Shown: positions 42,959 through 55,828 of the stretch, in pieces
Position numbering within the stretch: position 1 is the stretch's first letter
How the letters are laid out: the number at the start of each line of letters is the position of its first letter
Source of the DNA: Anopheles merus
Taxonomy: Eukaryota; Arthropoda; Insecta; Diptera; Culicidae
Assembly (NCBI RefSeq): GCF_017562075.2
Contig: NC_054083.1
Location: 37,179,255-37,243,254 of the forward strand
DNA length: 64,000 nt
Direction: 5' to 3'
Position numbers and translations under genes: made by a program
Notes under the pieces: model-generated
Seen by the model: the letters and a program-made list of their open reading frames with translations, nothing else
Told to the model about the DNA's origin: nothing
Databases searched by the model: none

Positions 42959-45900
42959 AGCATTGCAACACTACAAGGGTCCTGGTCCGGCAGGCCGTGG
43001 GAATGATAGGACGGTAACGATTTAAAGGCGATGATTGCAGAACGCTTCCAATGGGCGTTGTAGCTCACTTCACGGGACAGCACACACCGGAGCGACAACA
43101 CTTCCATCAAACGGGGACATCTCCCGCAGCCGAGCAGTCACGGCGATTGGAAGATATTACTGACCACTTTTTCCCAGCCTTTGCTTCGTATTAGCATGCG
43201 TTTTAAATTTTCTATCGACTTTAAAATATCACCAAACGGCCCGATTGGTGCAACACAGTGCGCCACGGTGGAAAGGTAGAAAACTAGGCAAAAACTATTT
43301 TTAACCAAACCACCGTTTTGCTGACAAACGAAGCGGCCGTTAAAGCGCGCGGTGGAAAACTGTCAGAAAATAGTGGTCCACTTTTCGTTTTTGTTCTCGC
43401 ACCAGGCCAGTCGGAGAAGGCGGCAAACGCTGGGTGGATTGTATTACGCGTTAGGGCAACAGTTAATGAACTGGTCAAAGAGGTGATGTTTCACGCTAAT
43501 TGACAGTGCTGCTGTGGTGAAACGTTTGCTGAAATGTTTTAAATTTCTACCTCAACAACACACATTCTATCGATTGACGAGATGGGAGACATTTTTTAGC
43601 CCCTTTTTGGAGTGAGGTACCAGGCGTATCCATTGGTCTCTTCATTAGTCAGCTTTTCAGCTAGTTCACGGCTACTTAGCTACAGATTTTCACGTTTAGA
43701 ATGTCCCCAAATAAATAATGTAATACACATAATCATTTCAATCTTGCATTAACACATCAAGGATCCCAGACCAGGCAGTCTTTCTCCATTTTTCATTATA
43801 ATTTATAAGCAAATACGCTTATATGGTTACAATTTTTAATTGTTTTCTTTACATTTCACACATTGACATTTTCGTTCCATTAATCACAATCATTAATGAA
43901 TCGTGTAACAATCCTTGTCGTTTCTGCTGATTGTCATTGGCATAGAACAACCACATTAAACTGAATTGATCTATCGCTTATCGGTTAAGCTCAGCGTGCA
44001 ACAGCCCCGTTACTGTTAAATGTCATGTAAAATTCGATCCGCAGCTACATTCATCATCCATCGAATTGCAATTAAATTGCTTGTCCACCGGTCACCCCTC
44101 AGGCAAATAATAATCCTCCCACCAGCCCGCTGTTGTACAAGCATGTTTTACACGATTGCATTAACCAGCGAACAATGCCACACGATCGGGAAGGGTCCCT
44201 ATTAATCTTTACCCCTTGCTTGTGTTGTGTTATTTGTTTTTGCCTTTCTACCTTCTTCCCACTCCTTCCGCTTGCGCACCGGTGCGTATACAATGTAGGC
44301 AAGGACACAAGCGCACGCTACGGTCATGGTAAGTGATAGTGAAATTAAATTAAATTAACGACAATAAAATTAAGCCCATCATGTGCGTCTTTTCAGCTGG
44401 TGTCAACCGTGCACAGCACGGAAAGCATACGGAACCGTGCGGGGTGCACCGGTCACGCACCTGCACCGTGCCCCGTAAACCAGTCGCAATATAGTGGCAG
44501 GAGGGGGGCAATTAAGCCGCCGTAAGTGCGCGAGTGTACGGCAGAGCAAATAAAGTTTAATGTGAAAGCAGCTGTGACGATCGTCGGTATGTGAACGAAC
44601 GGCCTGGGGAACGCCGTCCCAGTGACGTCAGTGGATGGTGGCAATATAAGTGAGGCGGGACGTGGGAATATTTGTTGACGGCTCAAGAAAATGGTGTAAC
44701 GATTGTTGTGGTGGGGAATATGTTGACATGAATAGGGCTCATGATTTCGACATACGAAACATAATGGATTTGCAAGCAAATTTAAGCTCAACAATTTGTA
44801 GAATACGTTATTTTTCAAATTGTGCTGCTTTAAATCTGAGGGATAATCGATTTTTTTTCTTTTTTTTTCGAACCAACATCATTCTATACGATGCCATCGT
44901 CATCATGCGTGGATTTTAATTCCAAAACCCAATCAACGGTTTCATGGCGTATAAAAACGACCGTTTTAAGAAAAAACACACCCACTCACAGCGCCCACAG
45001 CGCATCCAAAACCATTTCAGAACCGTGCCTAATGGCATCGCAATAAATCTTCAAATACCTTTACAATGTTCTCGAAGCTATTTGCCTCCCCCCTGCCAGT
45101 TGCCCAAACATTGCTTCAACACAGCCATCGCCAGGAAAATCGTGCCCTATAGCCTTCACCAATTTCCTCCCGCACCACACCGGGAACGCGCGTTCGTATG
45201 CTACAGAAGTGCTTAAAATGTGCATCAAACCGCTCACGATAATCCTTCAAACCTCTACCCAAAGGCAGGCAGCCGCCGGCTGTCTTACAACGAGCAGCGC
45301 AGCCATAAAACACGTCACACGCTCAACACACGGCTCTACTTCAGCTTCAGCGTGCGTTAGATTAAGTTTCCAGTTTTAAGTTTCCTAAAAATTTTATTAC
45401 TTCCCTCGGCTGTTGCTGCTGATGGAGTAATGTTCGTTTGGGAATGGGACACTTCGCTTCGTTTGCTGCATTCGTCGAGCGCACGGGGCAATTGTGCGTC
45501 TGCAAGCGGGCGGCCAGACAAATAAAAACAAACCAACACGACGTACCGTATAGTATGTTCTGGTTCGGGTTTCTGGCGAATGTTTTCGGAGTGCCGTTGC
45601 ACGGGTACGGCGCTTTATCATGTGATTATTGTTATAAATTATGAAATTAATTTGAATCATTTCCAACTGCTGCTGCTGGTACCGGCACAAACCGGCACGA
45701 GGAGCGTCTCACAACACGTTTTTAGGTAAAACATGCAATCGGTGTCGTACAACAGTGAAAGCACTTTATTCTACATCTACAGTGCGTCGACGAGTTGACT
45801 ATGAAAACCATAAATTATCATACTTAAATATGTATTATATGTATAATTATTGTTTTAAAACAAATTGCCTCTCAAGACCATTTTGAGTAGCGTAGCGAAA

Positions 45901-46649
45901 GTAAATTGAATGAATTTCTAACTATCTAATTTTATTTCTTCCAAACAAAACTTTCCAAAAATCCTGCTCATCCCAGTACGAGCCAGCAATTTGCATTCGG
46001 AGCCTAAACCAAACTGACATACTTTTGCACCACTGTGCGCCGTACATCTTGCGCCGCAAACCGGAAGCTTGTTGCAGCCGATTGCTGTAGTGATCCACTG
46101 CGCACCCAAAACCCGTTCCAGTACAAAGCACCCGACAATGGAGGCACTGGCGGAGTGCCTTACCGGCGTGATAAATAGCACCCGCACTAAGTCCCTCGGA
46201 AAAACAAATGCGATACGGCGGGACCGAGAGATGACACCGAGACAGCCGAGACTTGCTAGCGCGTTAGATGACTGAGCCTGTACAGCACTGCCAACACGGG
46301 CGCACACGGGACGGACTTGACAACTACGACGACGACCACCAAGAGACGACGACGAAAGTATGCTGCGTATCACAATTTGGAGCTTGAAAAATTATCCCCA
46401 TTCCCTTCGTTCTTCGTTTCACTCCCACAAAACTCTATCTGTAACACACACAAACACTCACACACATAGACGGGTAAAGTTGCAAAATCGTGGGAAAATG
46501 AAAAATTTCCTCACGACAGCAGCAACTGCTCGGTTTCCCTGGCAGTAATGGTTGTAAGACTACACCCCATTGTAATAGTACCGGTTGATGCCGAATCCAC
46601 AGCTGGCGCCCGTTGGTCCACAAACACAAAATCCCCCAGCACAAACGCA

Positions 46650-46670
46650 AACACACACACACACACACAC
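46650..46670 (+). repeat. Short CA repeat
   Basis: Perfect (AC)n of about 20 bases in a GC-richer block. Confidence 0.8.
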
Positions 46671-49398
46671 CGCTCAAGTTAGAGTTGAGATCTCTCGGGC
46701 CACGTGCTGGCGACTTCTTTACGATAGCATTGCGATGCTCCGAAACAACCACTGCCGAAGCAAACGGAAGCAACCTTCGGGTCGGAAATGGAGGCTTGTG
46801 CACAGAGTGTGCACAAAGCGAGAATGCCTCAATTGGCACAGGCACACACACACACAGAGACACTCCTACATACATTTATTGCCAACCCGGCATGGGGGGC
46901 TTCCCTGGGACGACCTGCAAAATGAGATGAGATTCACTGAAGTGGGCTTTCTTGTCATCCTGTTGCTGAATCAGGCAAGCAGGCACACACAAAAAGAACC
47001 CCCATTCGTCGGCAGCTGTTTTCCGATTTGGCCGGGCCCGGTGGCCCCGGTACATAATTGCGGTATTCCACACACCCGTAATGGCCGCGGACGCCCAAAC
47101 AGCATCCCGCTCCCGTTTGCGTTCGGCACGCCCAAGCAATGTGTAAAAAAAGAAACAGCGACAGCGTAAGAGAAGCAGCGAAACCAAATCATCACCAAGC
47201 CCGCCGTCACACTCGCCGTCGGAAATACTCGCACACCACTCGAACCGAAATGGAGACGCCCAGTGCAATGGAGAAGCCTGGTCGCTTTTGTTGCGAAGGA
47301 TGTATACAGCCACCGGCGACCAGCGACGGCGGGGGGCCTTTCGAGTACGCATTCAGCCAGCTTCTTCTTGAGGCCGGCCCAGCTTTTGCTGTTAGTTTCC
47401 ATATCGCGGCGCGTACCCGGGCACGAGTGGGCAGGAAAAAGGATGCGCAGGCACAAGATTTCAAAAGTTTTCTTGCACGCCGCTGTGGCATTGGCTTTCA
47501 TTATTTTGCTTAGAAATTTGTTGGCGCGTGCTTTTTTTATTTTCTATGGACCCACTGTTGTTGGTGTTGCTGCTGCTGCTGTGGGGACGGTGGTACGGAG
47601 ACTACTAGGCGACGGAAAGCAACTTTTGGAAGAGTTTTTTTTTGTTCCTGTTGTGTGTACGTACTTTCCGGCTTTCACCAGGGGTTGGGGGAAGATTTCT
47701 CATGAAGTACAAAGAATGCGATGAGCGTTTAATGTGATACCGGGCGTGGCGTGGAGCTGCTGTCCGGAAGGGCGGAGAGATAAGCAGCAACAGGAAAGAT
47801 TATGTGTGGTGGCCGTAAGATAAGCGACGCGAATGGGCGCACCTAAAGTGACGCTCATGCTCTTAGTTACTTCCCCTCCCCCCACCCGGTCTTCTTAGGA
47901 CAGGAAACAATTTCCTTGAACCGTTAACGCAACGCGGGTCAGCCACGCGGAATGAGCATTTGTTGGGAGGAAAATTTCGCTGAATGGATTTTTTTTATTT
48001 GCCAGCGCTTTTTGTGAGAAAATGGAGGCAAAAAACATGAAGTTGAAACAGATTTTTAGAACTTTGCAAGAAGATAAAAAACGCGAGAGAAGCTGGAATT
48101 TTTGCACATCCAAAGGAGCATCCTTCTATGTTTGTTTGCATTTTGACGTTAATTGAAAATTATGCTGTTACAAGAAGCAAATGGAATAGACGAATGTTTT
48201 AATAGCATTATACAAATATTGGCCTTAAACTATACTTTATAACAATAATTATAAACATCCAATACACAGAATTGAACTTGTTAATGGAAAATCTAGCTAA
48301 CTGAATGTTTCCGTTTCCTAATTTCATACACAAAATGTCCCAGCGTTCTAATCGTGTGCTAGGCATCAGTGAAAATTGGACGCCTCTCGAGCTTCTACTC
48401 TCCAGAAAGCAGCATTTGATACATCTTTTACTTTGAAACTATCGCCCTTTTGCGGCAAAAGGTCCAACAAAAGCTACTTGCATTTATTATATATTTTAGG
48501 GCAAATTATTGTTCACTTGATGCTCGTGCTCTTCGTACCCTCATCCACACATTTTCCACCGTTGTTTTCCTCCACATTCTTCAAGCGATAATCACCTACC
48601 CAAATAATGACAGCAAAGGTAAACAATCTTTTCCGACATCAAGCTAAAAAAAGGGGGGCAAACATTCATCTCAAGGTGAAGACGGCGCGCGTACGTGTGC
48701 ACGCGCGGCCCAGAACATTCTGAAACTCAATTAAAGTTTTTTTTTTCTCCCATCGCCAACGTACCCATCCACTCGGGCAGGAACCGATCATTAGCTAACC
48801 TAACAAGTAATTATCCATCGATCGAAGAAACCACCTCCGCCTCTGCTTTGCTACGCTACCTTTCCCCGCAAAGTCTAAAAGAAAAAAATATCATCTCTCT
48901 TCACATTCCCGGTATAGCCATACAACGCCGTATTGGTGCGTGATTACACCGGGTGCGGTCAATGTATGTTTCTGCCAGGTAGGAAGTTTTCCTATGCTCC
49001 AATTACAAAATCACTCCCGCCTCCCAACCCCTTTTTCGACTGAGTGCTAGACCCAGGTACTACGTCCGATCGAACACACACACACACACACTGCAGTGAA
49101 ACCGATAATTGGTCTGCAGCGCAGCACGGCCCTCAAATCAATTAGCATAACCGACCCGGCCCGGAGCGTATGCTTTGGTGTATATCTACAAAATTTGCAG
49201 ATCGGGCTCAATGTGCCAGCGATCGATTTTGCTGCCACCCAACGGCGCTCTCCAGCAAAGGGACCCACTTTCGGTGCAGATTCGCCCACTGCCATCGGTG
49301 TCAGCCGGAAGTGAACAGTTTAACTTTAATTAGACGGAAACGACGTACTCTCGCCTACCTTTGCTCGCTCTTGTAGAGGTGAAATGGTCTCGTTCTGG

Positions 49399-49444
<46 letters not shown>

Positions 49445-49446
49445 CT
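49399..49446 (+). repeat. CT microsatellite
   Basis: (CT)n with two CTTT interruptions. On the minus strand it is a long GA tract. Confidence 0.9.
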
Positions 49447-51586
49447 CACACTAACTGATTCACCCACATGCACACACACACAAACACAGCCAAGGAACGT
49501 TCGAGTGTAATTGAAACGTGCTTATTACCACTGCAGAATTTTAATTCAGCATAAATCTTTGCTCCAATTTTCCAACCCTCCTGCAAAGATGAACAACGTT
49601 TTGCTCGGAACGTCCTCCACCCTCCCTTACCCTTCAAACACACACACACACCCTCACAGTAGAAAGGATTTGGTAGCCATGGTGGCACGGTCGCTGACAG
49701 TATTTTAAGGAAAAAGTGAAACGAAACGACGAGCACACTTTTCCCAAGAATGCTAACCTTCATTGTAACGGGTTTTGCCGAGATTCACGTAATACCTGTG
49801 CGCAAGTTCGTGACCGGAATCACCTCCGGAATGGTTTAGCCAGCCAGCTGAAACAAATAGTTTTGTGTACGATGAAGACGATATCAAATGAAAGCGGACA
49901 CACGAGCGGGAGGGGTTTTTTTTAGATGTTTTTTGTCCCCCCAATGATCGTTACCTGGTAACAGATGGCCATTTGTTTTAAGGTGTGGGTTTTTTGGGGG
50001 CTGAATCATGCACCGGCAAAATAGCATCATCAGAGAAGGATCTTTGTTCGCCTACAGCATCGTTGAATAGGTGCAAGAGGCTATTGCTAGCATAATTTAT
50101 AATCACACCAATATTTTTACAACAAATAGTAGATTTATTTGTTCAAATATTTCAGTCAGACAGAAATCTTCAATTGCTTTCAATTTAAACCAAATATTTA
50201 ATCAGTTTATTTGATTTAAAAGCAGCTCATTGCATCTAATTTCTTGTAAGTAATGCAGTAAATCAAACAATAAGTACGATAAAGCCTAAAAGTAATAAAC
50301 AACAAAGACCATCACCATCTCCACAACCAACAGACACGTGGAAAGATGCAACTACGATTGCATGCAGCTCAGTGAAGCGGTATCAAACGGGTGAAACATT
50401 CTTCCACGCACCGGGCGGCATAAATTCCGGCACAACTTTTCACTCTTTTCACTTTCAAATCGGTCGATATAAATCCGTTGATCTGAAATCCGATTATCTC
50501 TCCGAGCTGCCTCCGCTGGTGGCAAAACTGATTCCAAAACCTGGATTAAACTTCTCCCACACTGCTTCCACCAGCAAACAGGGTAAGTGGAAAACTATTT
50601 CCAAGAGTGCAGATTTCCCGTAACGCGTTACCGCCTTCCTTCCGTTACCGATGGGCGCCACCCATTGCCAGTGGTGGTATATCAACCATCGCAAAGATGC
50701 AATGAACTGTTTATTGGCTTTGAAAATGGTCCGCCTGGGCAAACCCGGGCACTAAAAAACAATGCAATGGATTTAAAGGATAATGATGGTCGGATTCGAT
50801 CCGTTCGATTGAGTGTGTATGTGCGAGCAGTTTTATGTGTACCACCTCAGCTTCATCACCCTCACATGCACTTCCGACCAGCACACTTTTGTGGGATTCG
50901 GTGAGGGACACAGAGACAACGTTCTGCGTACGTTCTTTACCAATTTTCAATAATATCTGCACGATGTGTGTGAGCGGGTTTTTTCTTGCTCCTTTTTATC
51001 CCCCAAGTTGAACGCACTCGACCAATGATCCAACCGTTGATCTCTAACAACCGTAAAGTAATACCCATTACACCGCAACCGGCACCAGACATGCGGGCGA
51101 ATGTGGATGCGTCAGTCGTCAGCGACGCGCAACTGGAGAGCCTTCCGCCCGATTGTGGGAACCACAGTAGGGGTGGATTCCTTCCTACCCACGTTCCAAA
51201 ACGGGCGGATGAAACAAAATTATTCTCATAAAACGGAAATGTACCGCAAAGCTTCTGCTGTTTGCTTCTTCGCGTCCCTGGAAGGCTCCATGTCACGTCG
51301 TCTTCGAGGGCACAGGGATCCACAAGTAGTCCCCGCCCGCCCGTTCGTTTGCTCGGCAAGGATTAGGATTTGGATGGGCGATGCACCGCACCATTTCGTA
51401 CCGAGCTCTCGCATCGCCGCCGCTTCAATCCAATCGAGCGAATTGATATTTTGCTCTCGTTCTGCCGGGGGAGCTGCTGATTTGCCAACCATGAAAGACA
51501 ACGCAGCATCGCCGCAGGATTTTGTCACAGCATTTGAGCTCCAGAGAGGCAAACAAGTGAGCAAATGTTGTCGAAAAACAAAGCGA

Positions 51587-51587
<1 letters not shown>

Positions 51588-51624
<37 letters not shown>
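51588..51624 (+). repeat. CA microsatellite
   Basis: Perfect (CA)n of about 37 bases, followed by AAACGAG. Confidence 0.9.
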
Positions 51625-51628
<4 letters not shown>

Positions 51629-52971
51629 AGCTCACGTTCATCAGCATGCAGGATCTGATGCTTGGGAGCTGGTGCGGTGGTTTAGGGCCCGTTTGCGTTC
51701 AGTTTCGTGCAGCGCCGTGGTTGGCATTATGTCTCACTCTCTGCATGGATCCGTTTATCCTTGTGTCGCGCCGGTGGTACAGCGTTGAATAGTGTGGGTT
51801 CTTGTGGCTGTTCTCTTTCTTTTTTGCGGGTTGTTGCTTCTCGCAGCATAAGCAACACTTGGCCAAGAAAACACTTGCAACTACAGAAGCATACTAACAC
51901 ACACAAAGACACATAAAATGGATGAAAGTGGTGCTTTCTTTCGTTATTTTTCGTGCACCGCCCGTTGTTTAACCGATTCAGGAGCGTGTGCAGGTCAGAA
52001 GATCACTAGTGAAACTGTTCATCATAACGAATTAATGTATGTGTATGTGTGCGTGTGTGGGCTGAGTGATGCTTTGGAGTATTATTCACTTTGCTCAGAA
52101 TTTAAATCCCTGCCATGTCTTTAAGAACAGTTGTGCACTTAGTTGTGTGCAATTCAAGTAATCTTGATAGCAGCATACTTTGCCGTTTCGTGCATGGTGG
52201 TTATTTCAATCACTTGTGGTAAAGTTGTATGACTGAGATGAATGATAGTGCTGATGCTTCAGGAAACAACAGAAATGTGTCTTTCAAACGGTTTACATAA
52301 TTTATTTAAAACACTGAAAGGTTAGTATTATAATAATTAATAATAATAATATTAAGAAATCAATTATTTCACAGAACATGCCTGTTAACGCCTCTGACCA
52401 CAGGCTGGACACTGGTCCAGAGAAGAATTATGTAAAGAAAATTGTAAGTAAGTAGATGTCTATTATATCATCAACTTTTTTAAATTAAGTCTTTGATAAT
52501 GTATGTTTTAAAAGTTTTTTTACTGAACAAGTTCTACATTACAAGTTCAATTGAATGTATCGCTCACTGTTTACTATGAAAATTTAATTCTCGCATTTTG
52601 AGAACAATATTCTCTCAAACTCTTAAATTCTCTTATTTCAATTTTTTATTTTTTATGTTTAAATAAAATAAGCAGGCAACTAACGTACATCAGTTGTATT
52701 ATTATCGCAACATTTCTTCCTTTCTGCAGGATATATGGTATTACTCAAAGCATATTTCGAACGTAAATAATTTATAACACCGACAGATGTATTTTTCGAA
52801 GCAACTAACCCCCCCAAACATTTTTGCAGCCCTTTTTCCATATACACATCCATCCAGAAGTGTACCATAACCAAGTACCAGCCATAAAAATGTAAGACTC
52901 AGCAGCAACAAAGCCATGATTTATGTACTTCACGAACCGACATCCTTCAACCATTCGCCCATGAGTTAGTT

Positions 52972-52984
52972 CCCCCCCCCCCCC
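52972..52984 (+). repeat. Homopolymer C run
   Basis: Thirteen C in a row; possible sequencing-length uncertainty. Confidence 0.8.
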
Positions 52985-54988
52985 ACCTTCGCCCACTGCC
53001 CCGCTCCCGTCACGTCTAATAAGCACGGTGCAGGAAAAAATAAACTTAATATCACCCACACTCTAACAACCCTTTCTTCCCCCTGGGTCGTATGCAGATG
53101 CAAACGAATTTTGCCACCATCACGCGACACTTCATAAACCAGTGCCAAGTCGCGCCTGGCATCGCGGGGTGCCTCCCTCCCTGACGAGTGCCTGAACTTG
53201 AAAAACGATTGCTAGCTAGCTAATGGCTGAAACCGAGAGGAGCCGGAGAGGCAGAGCACACACACACAACCTGCAGCTGCAACCATCAACATCATCAGCA
53301 TAATCATGTCTCAGCAGGGAAAGGGGAAACTAGGCCGGGATGAAATAAAGGCATCCCCGCGGCCCCCAAGGAAACCCACAGTCATATCGCGCGGTATTGG
53401 TATTCAAATGGACCAGAGTTGCAACTCGTGGCCGCCCAGTGCAGTGCACATTGGCTGCACACAGGCCCGTGTAAGCAACGGAGAACGGGTCTGGCTGTGC
53501 TGCTTAGTATTCAGCGCTCGCCCGAAACAGATAGAATTTATTCATGGCTTGCTCGGCGAGCGGGACGAAACGGGAAAAGGCAGCATCGGGCGAGCGAGAA
53601 TGTTTGTCATTCCATCTTTCAATGAAGATGGAGCTTCACAAACAAACGCAAAAAGAAACGACGAAGAAGCAGAAGGGTTTTGCCAATGAAGCCAGCCAGG
53701 CAGGATAATGTTGTGGCTGTGCCGCACGAATCGGTTACCAAATTCGGAATTTTGGAATTCTCTAGAACAGAGGAAAAACCATCCAAGTCTTTCGCCCGCA
53801 CAGTTTACAGTAGTGGACAAAAGTTAAGTACCAACTTGTATCAATTGAAACAACATAAAAGCAAGACGCTTATCAGCTGCGACTTTGTTTTTATTTATAC
53901 ATTTCGATTTGTGGCTTTAAGCGCGCTCATTTGAATAAACCGGTGACCGGTGTGGCTGTTTTGCTCCCTTTCCAGAGACGCGACACGCGACGCTGTCCCT
54001 ACCCAAAAAATGAAAGCAAAATAAATCCATGATTACCTCACTGCACACCCGCTACGGACACGTACGGAATAAATCCAGCTCCACCAGCACCAAAAAAAAA
54101 AAACACAAACCGACAACACCGGCACTGTAACCTAGCTTACAAAATGGATGAAATTCAAAGCAGAAGTTTGGGGGTTTCACTTCATTTGAATACATATTAC
54201 TGGCGAAATTTGCAGCTCCGAGCACCGAGCGCCGTGTGGAACTGTGCCCAAACAAAAAAAAAATGGGTGTTGGCGGTGTTTTCTGTGTCAATCATTTACT
54301 ATGGAACGAGAAAGCGTTAGCTAAACGAACTGTTGGAAACTACGTGCTGGGTAGTATGTGACATCGAAGGGCGCAGCTAGCATTGATTGCAACTCATCGC
54401 AGTTTAGGTTCTATTGTGCGGAATTTCGACCATTGTATGTAAAAGAGTTTGAGTTTGTTTTAATCGTTGCTTTAAAGCTCGTAAATATAAGAAAAGGGAA
54501 ACTTTTGAAATCAAATTACTTTCAGTGTGTGTATGAACAGCACTCAACATTTAAAGCATCGTTAAAAATGTACGAAAACCACTGACCGAAAACCATCCTT
54601 CCTTACTTCAAACAGCGATCGGTACCATACATTTCCTGCTCCACCTATGGCGCCCACCAGCGTTGTGGTGGGAGCATACATTTTCCCCTAATGCCATCCG
54701 AATGATAATTCAATAAGGTATCATTATTCTCAAGATGCCCAAAATATTGCCCCACAACCACTGTGCGTCTCATTTATGGGCGAACAAAAAGAAAATGCCT
54801 CTCTCCCTTCGCAAATGCCTTTCAATGAAGGAAACAACATCATTCAACGTATCGACGTCACTAGGCGGTGGTGGTGGGTTTGAAATGAAAAACACGTATA
54901 TAGGTACGCTGAACCAAGCCCAGCAGCCCAAGGGCAAATAAATTCTCGTTATCGTAAGTTTACGCCGCTGTGGGCCGCAAGAGGTCGC

Positions 54989-54996
54989 ATGCACAC
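54989..54996. repeat. Left 8-bp target duplication of the hAT-type element
   Basis: ATGCACAC here, ATACACAC at 55821-55828; seven of eight bases match. Confidence 0.65.
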
Positions 54997-55820
54997 TAGA
55001 GATGGGTCATCGGAATCGAACCCACGGCTCGAAATCGCTTCCGAGCATTGCTATTACGGCTCCGATTCCGACTAAATCAAACCAACTCGATTCCGCCCGA
55101 AGCGGTCCGGAGCCGTACGGAGCTGCTAGTCGGCAGCCGGAGCCGGTCGGAGCTGTCTGGAGCCGTCCGAAGCCGTCCGGAGCCAATGTAATTTTAGTTC
55201 ATTTTACTGTACCTAATCGAAACATAATGGTTTTAAATAAATGTCAAAAAGCATACTTTGCCACCAGTCCATCCATCAGATCGATCAGTCATACCAACTC
55301 GACGTTAAGAATTCGCGTTAAGCCTAACTGACCGATTAAATTATGTTGTTTACATAGACTAACGTGTATGGTTTAGGTCCGCCCTTGTTTTTTACCGAAT
55401 AAAATGATGGCACATGGACTAGACAAAGAATATAACTATCAACCATACGTCAATCTTTCAAGAAAATAATGGTCACTGATTATTATGATTAATTTTTTTC
55501 TTATATATGAGTAGCACAAATTTATTTTTAACTTTATTGTTGAAAAAAAATCTCCAGTGCAATAAATGAAGAAGACTCTTTTTCTACTCATGAGCGATAC
55601 TTTTTAATTACATTATCACTGATTTCGGAAATTTCAAGCGCTGCAGAATACTTCCAACTGTTAGAACGACTCCAACGGCTCCGGCTACCGACTAGCGGCT
55701 CCGGGCGGCTCCGGATGGCTCCGAGTTTGGAGTTTTGTACCTACTTTCCGGAACCGCTTCCAATTTTGGCGGAGTCATTCGGAAGCGATGCTGGATTTTC
55801 GTTGCATTTACCCATCACTA
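54997..55820. mobile_element. Non-autonomous hAT-type element, 824 bp
   Basis: The ends form an imperfect inverted repeat, TAGAGATGGGTCAT on the left and TAGTGATGGGTAAA on the right (opposite strand). The flanking 8-bp duplication differs by one base; 8 bp is the hAT hallmark. Inside each end, GC-rich clusters of CGGAGC/CCGGAGCC words occupy about 55060-55190 and 55670-55730, in opposite orientations. The centre (55200-55620) is AT-rich. No transposase frame is present, so it depends on an enzyme supplied elsewhere. The mismatch in the duplication and in the termini suggests it is older than the BEL insertion. Confidence 0.75.
55060..55190 (+). repeat. Left subterminal CGGAGC-type repeat cluster
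   Basis: At least seven degenerate copies of a CGGAGCCG/CCGGAGCC/CGAAGCCG word at about 9-15 base intervals. The opposite-strand equivalent (GGCTCCGG) clusters at about 55670-55730. Subterminal short repeats are known transposase-binding sites in hAT elements. Confidence 0.65.
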
Positions 55821-55828
55821 ATACACAC
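55821..55828. repeat. Right 8-bp target duplication of the hAT-type element
   Basis: ATACACAC; see the left copy at 54989-54996. Confidence 0.65.

Noticed and set aside
44230..44340. Possible plus-strand microexon between a TGTAG acceptor and ATG|GTAAGTG
   Set aside because: The acceptor is poor and no other plus-strand exon supports it.
49945..49965. CGTTACCTGGTAACAG as a further recursive splice site
   Set aside because: It contains GTAAC next to AG on the minus strand but lacks a pyrimidine tract; it is simply a palindromic string.
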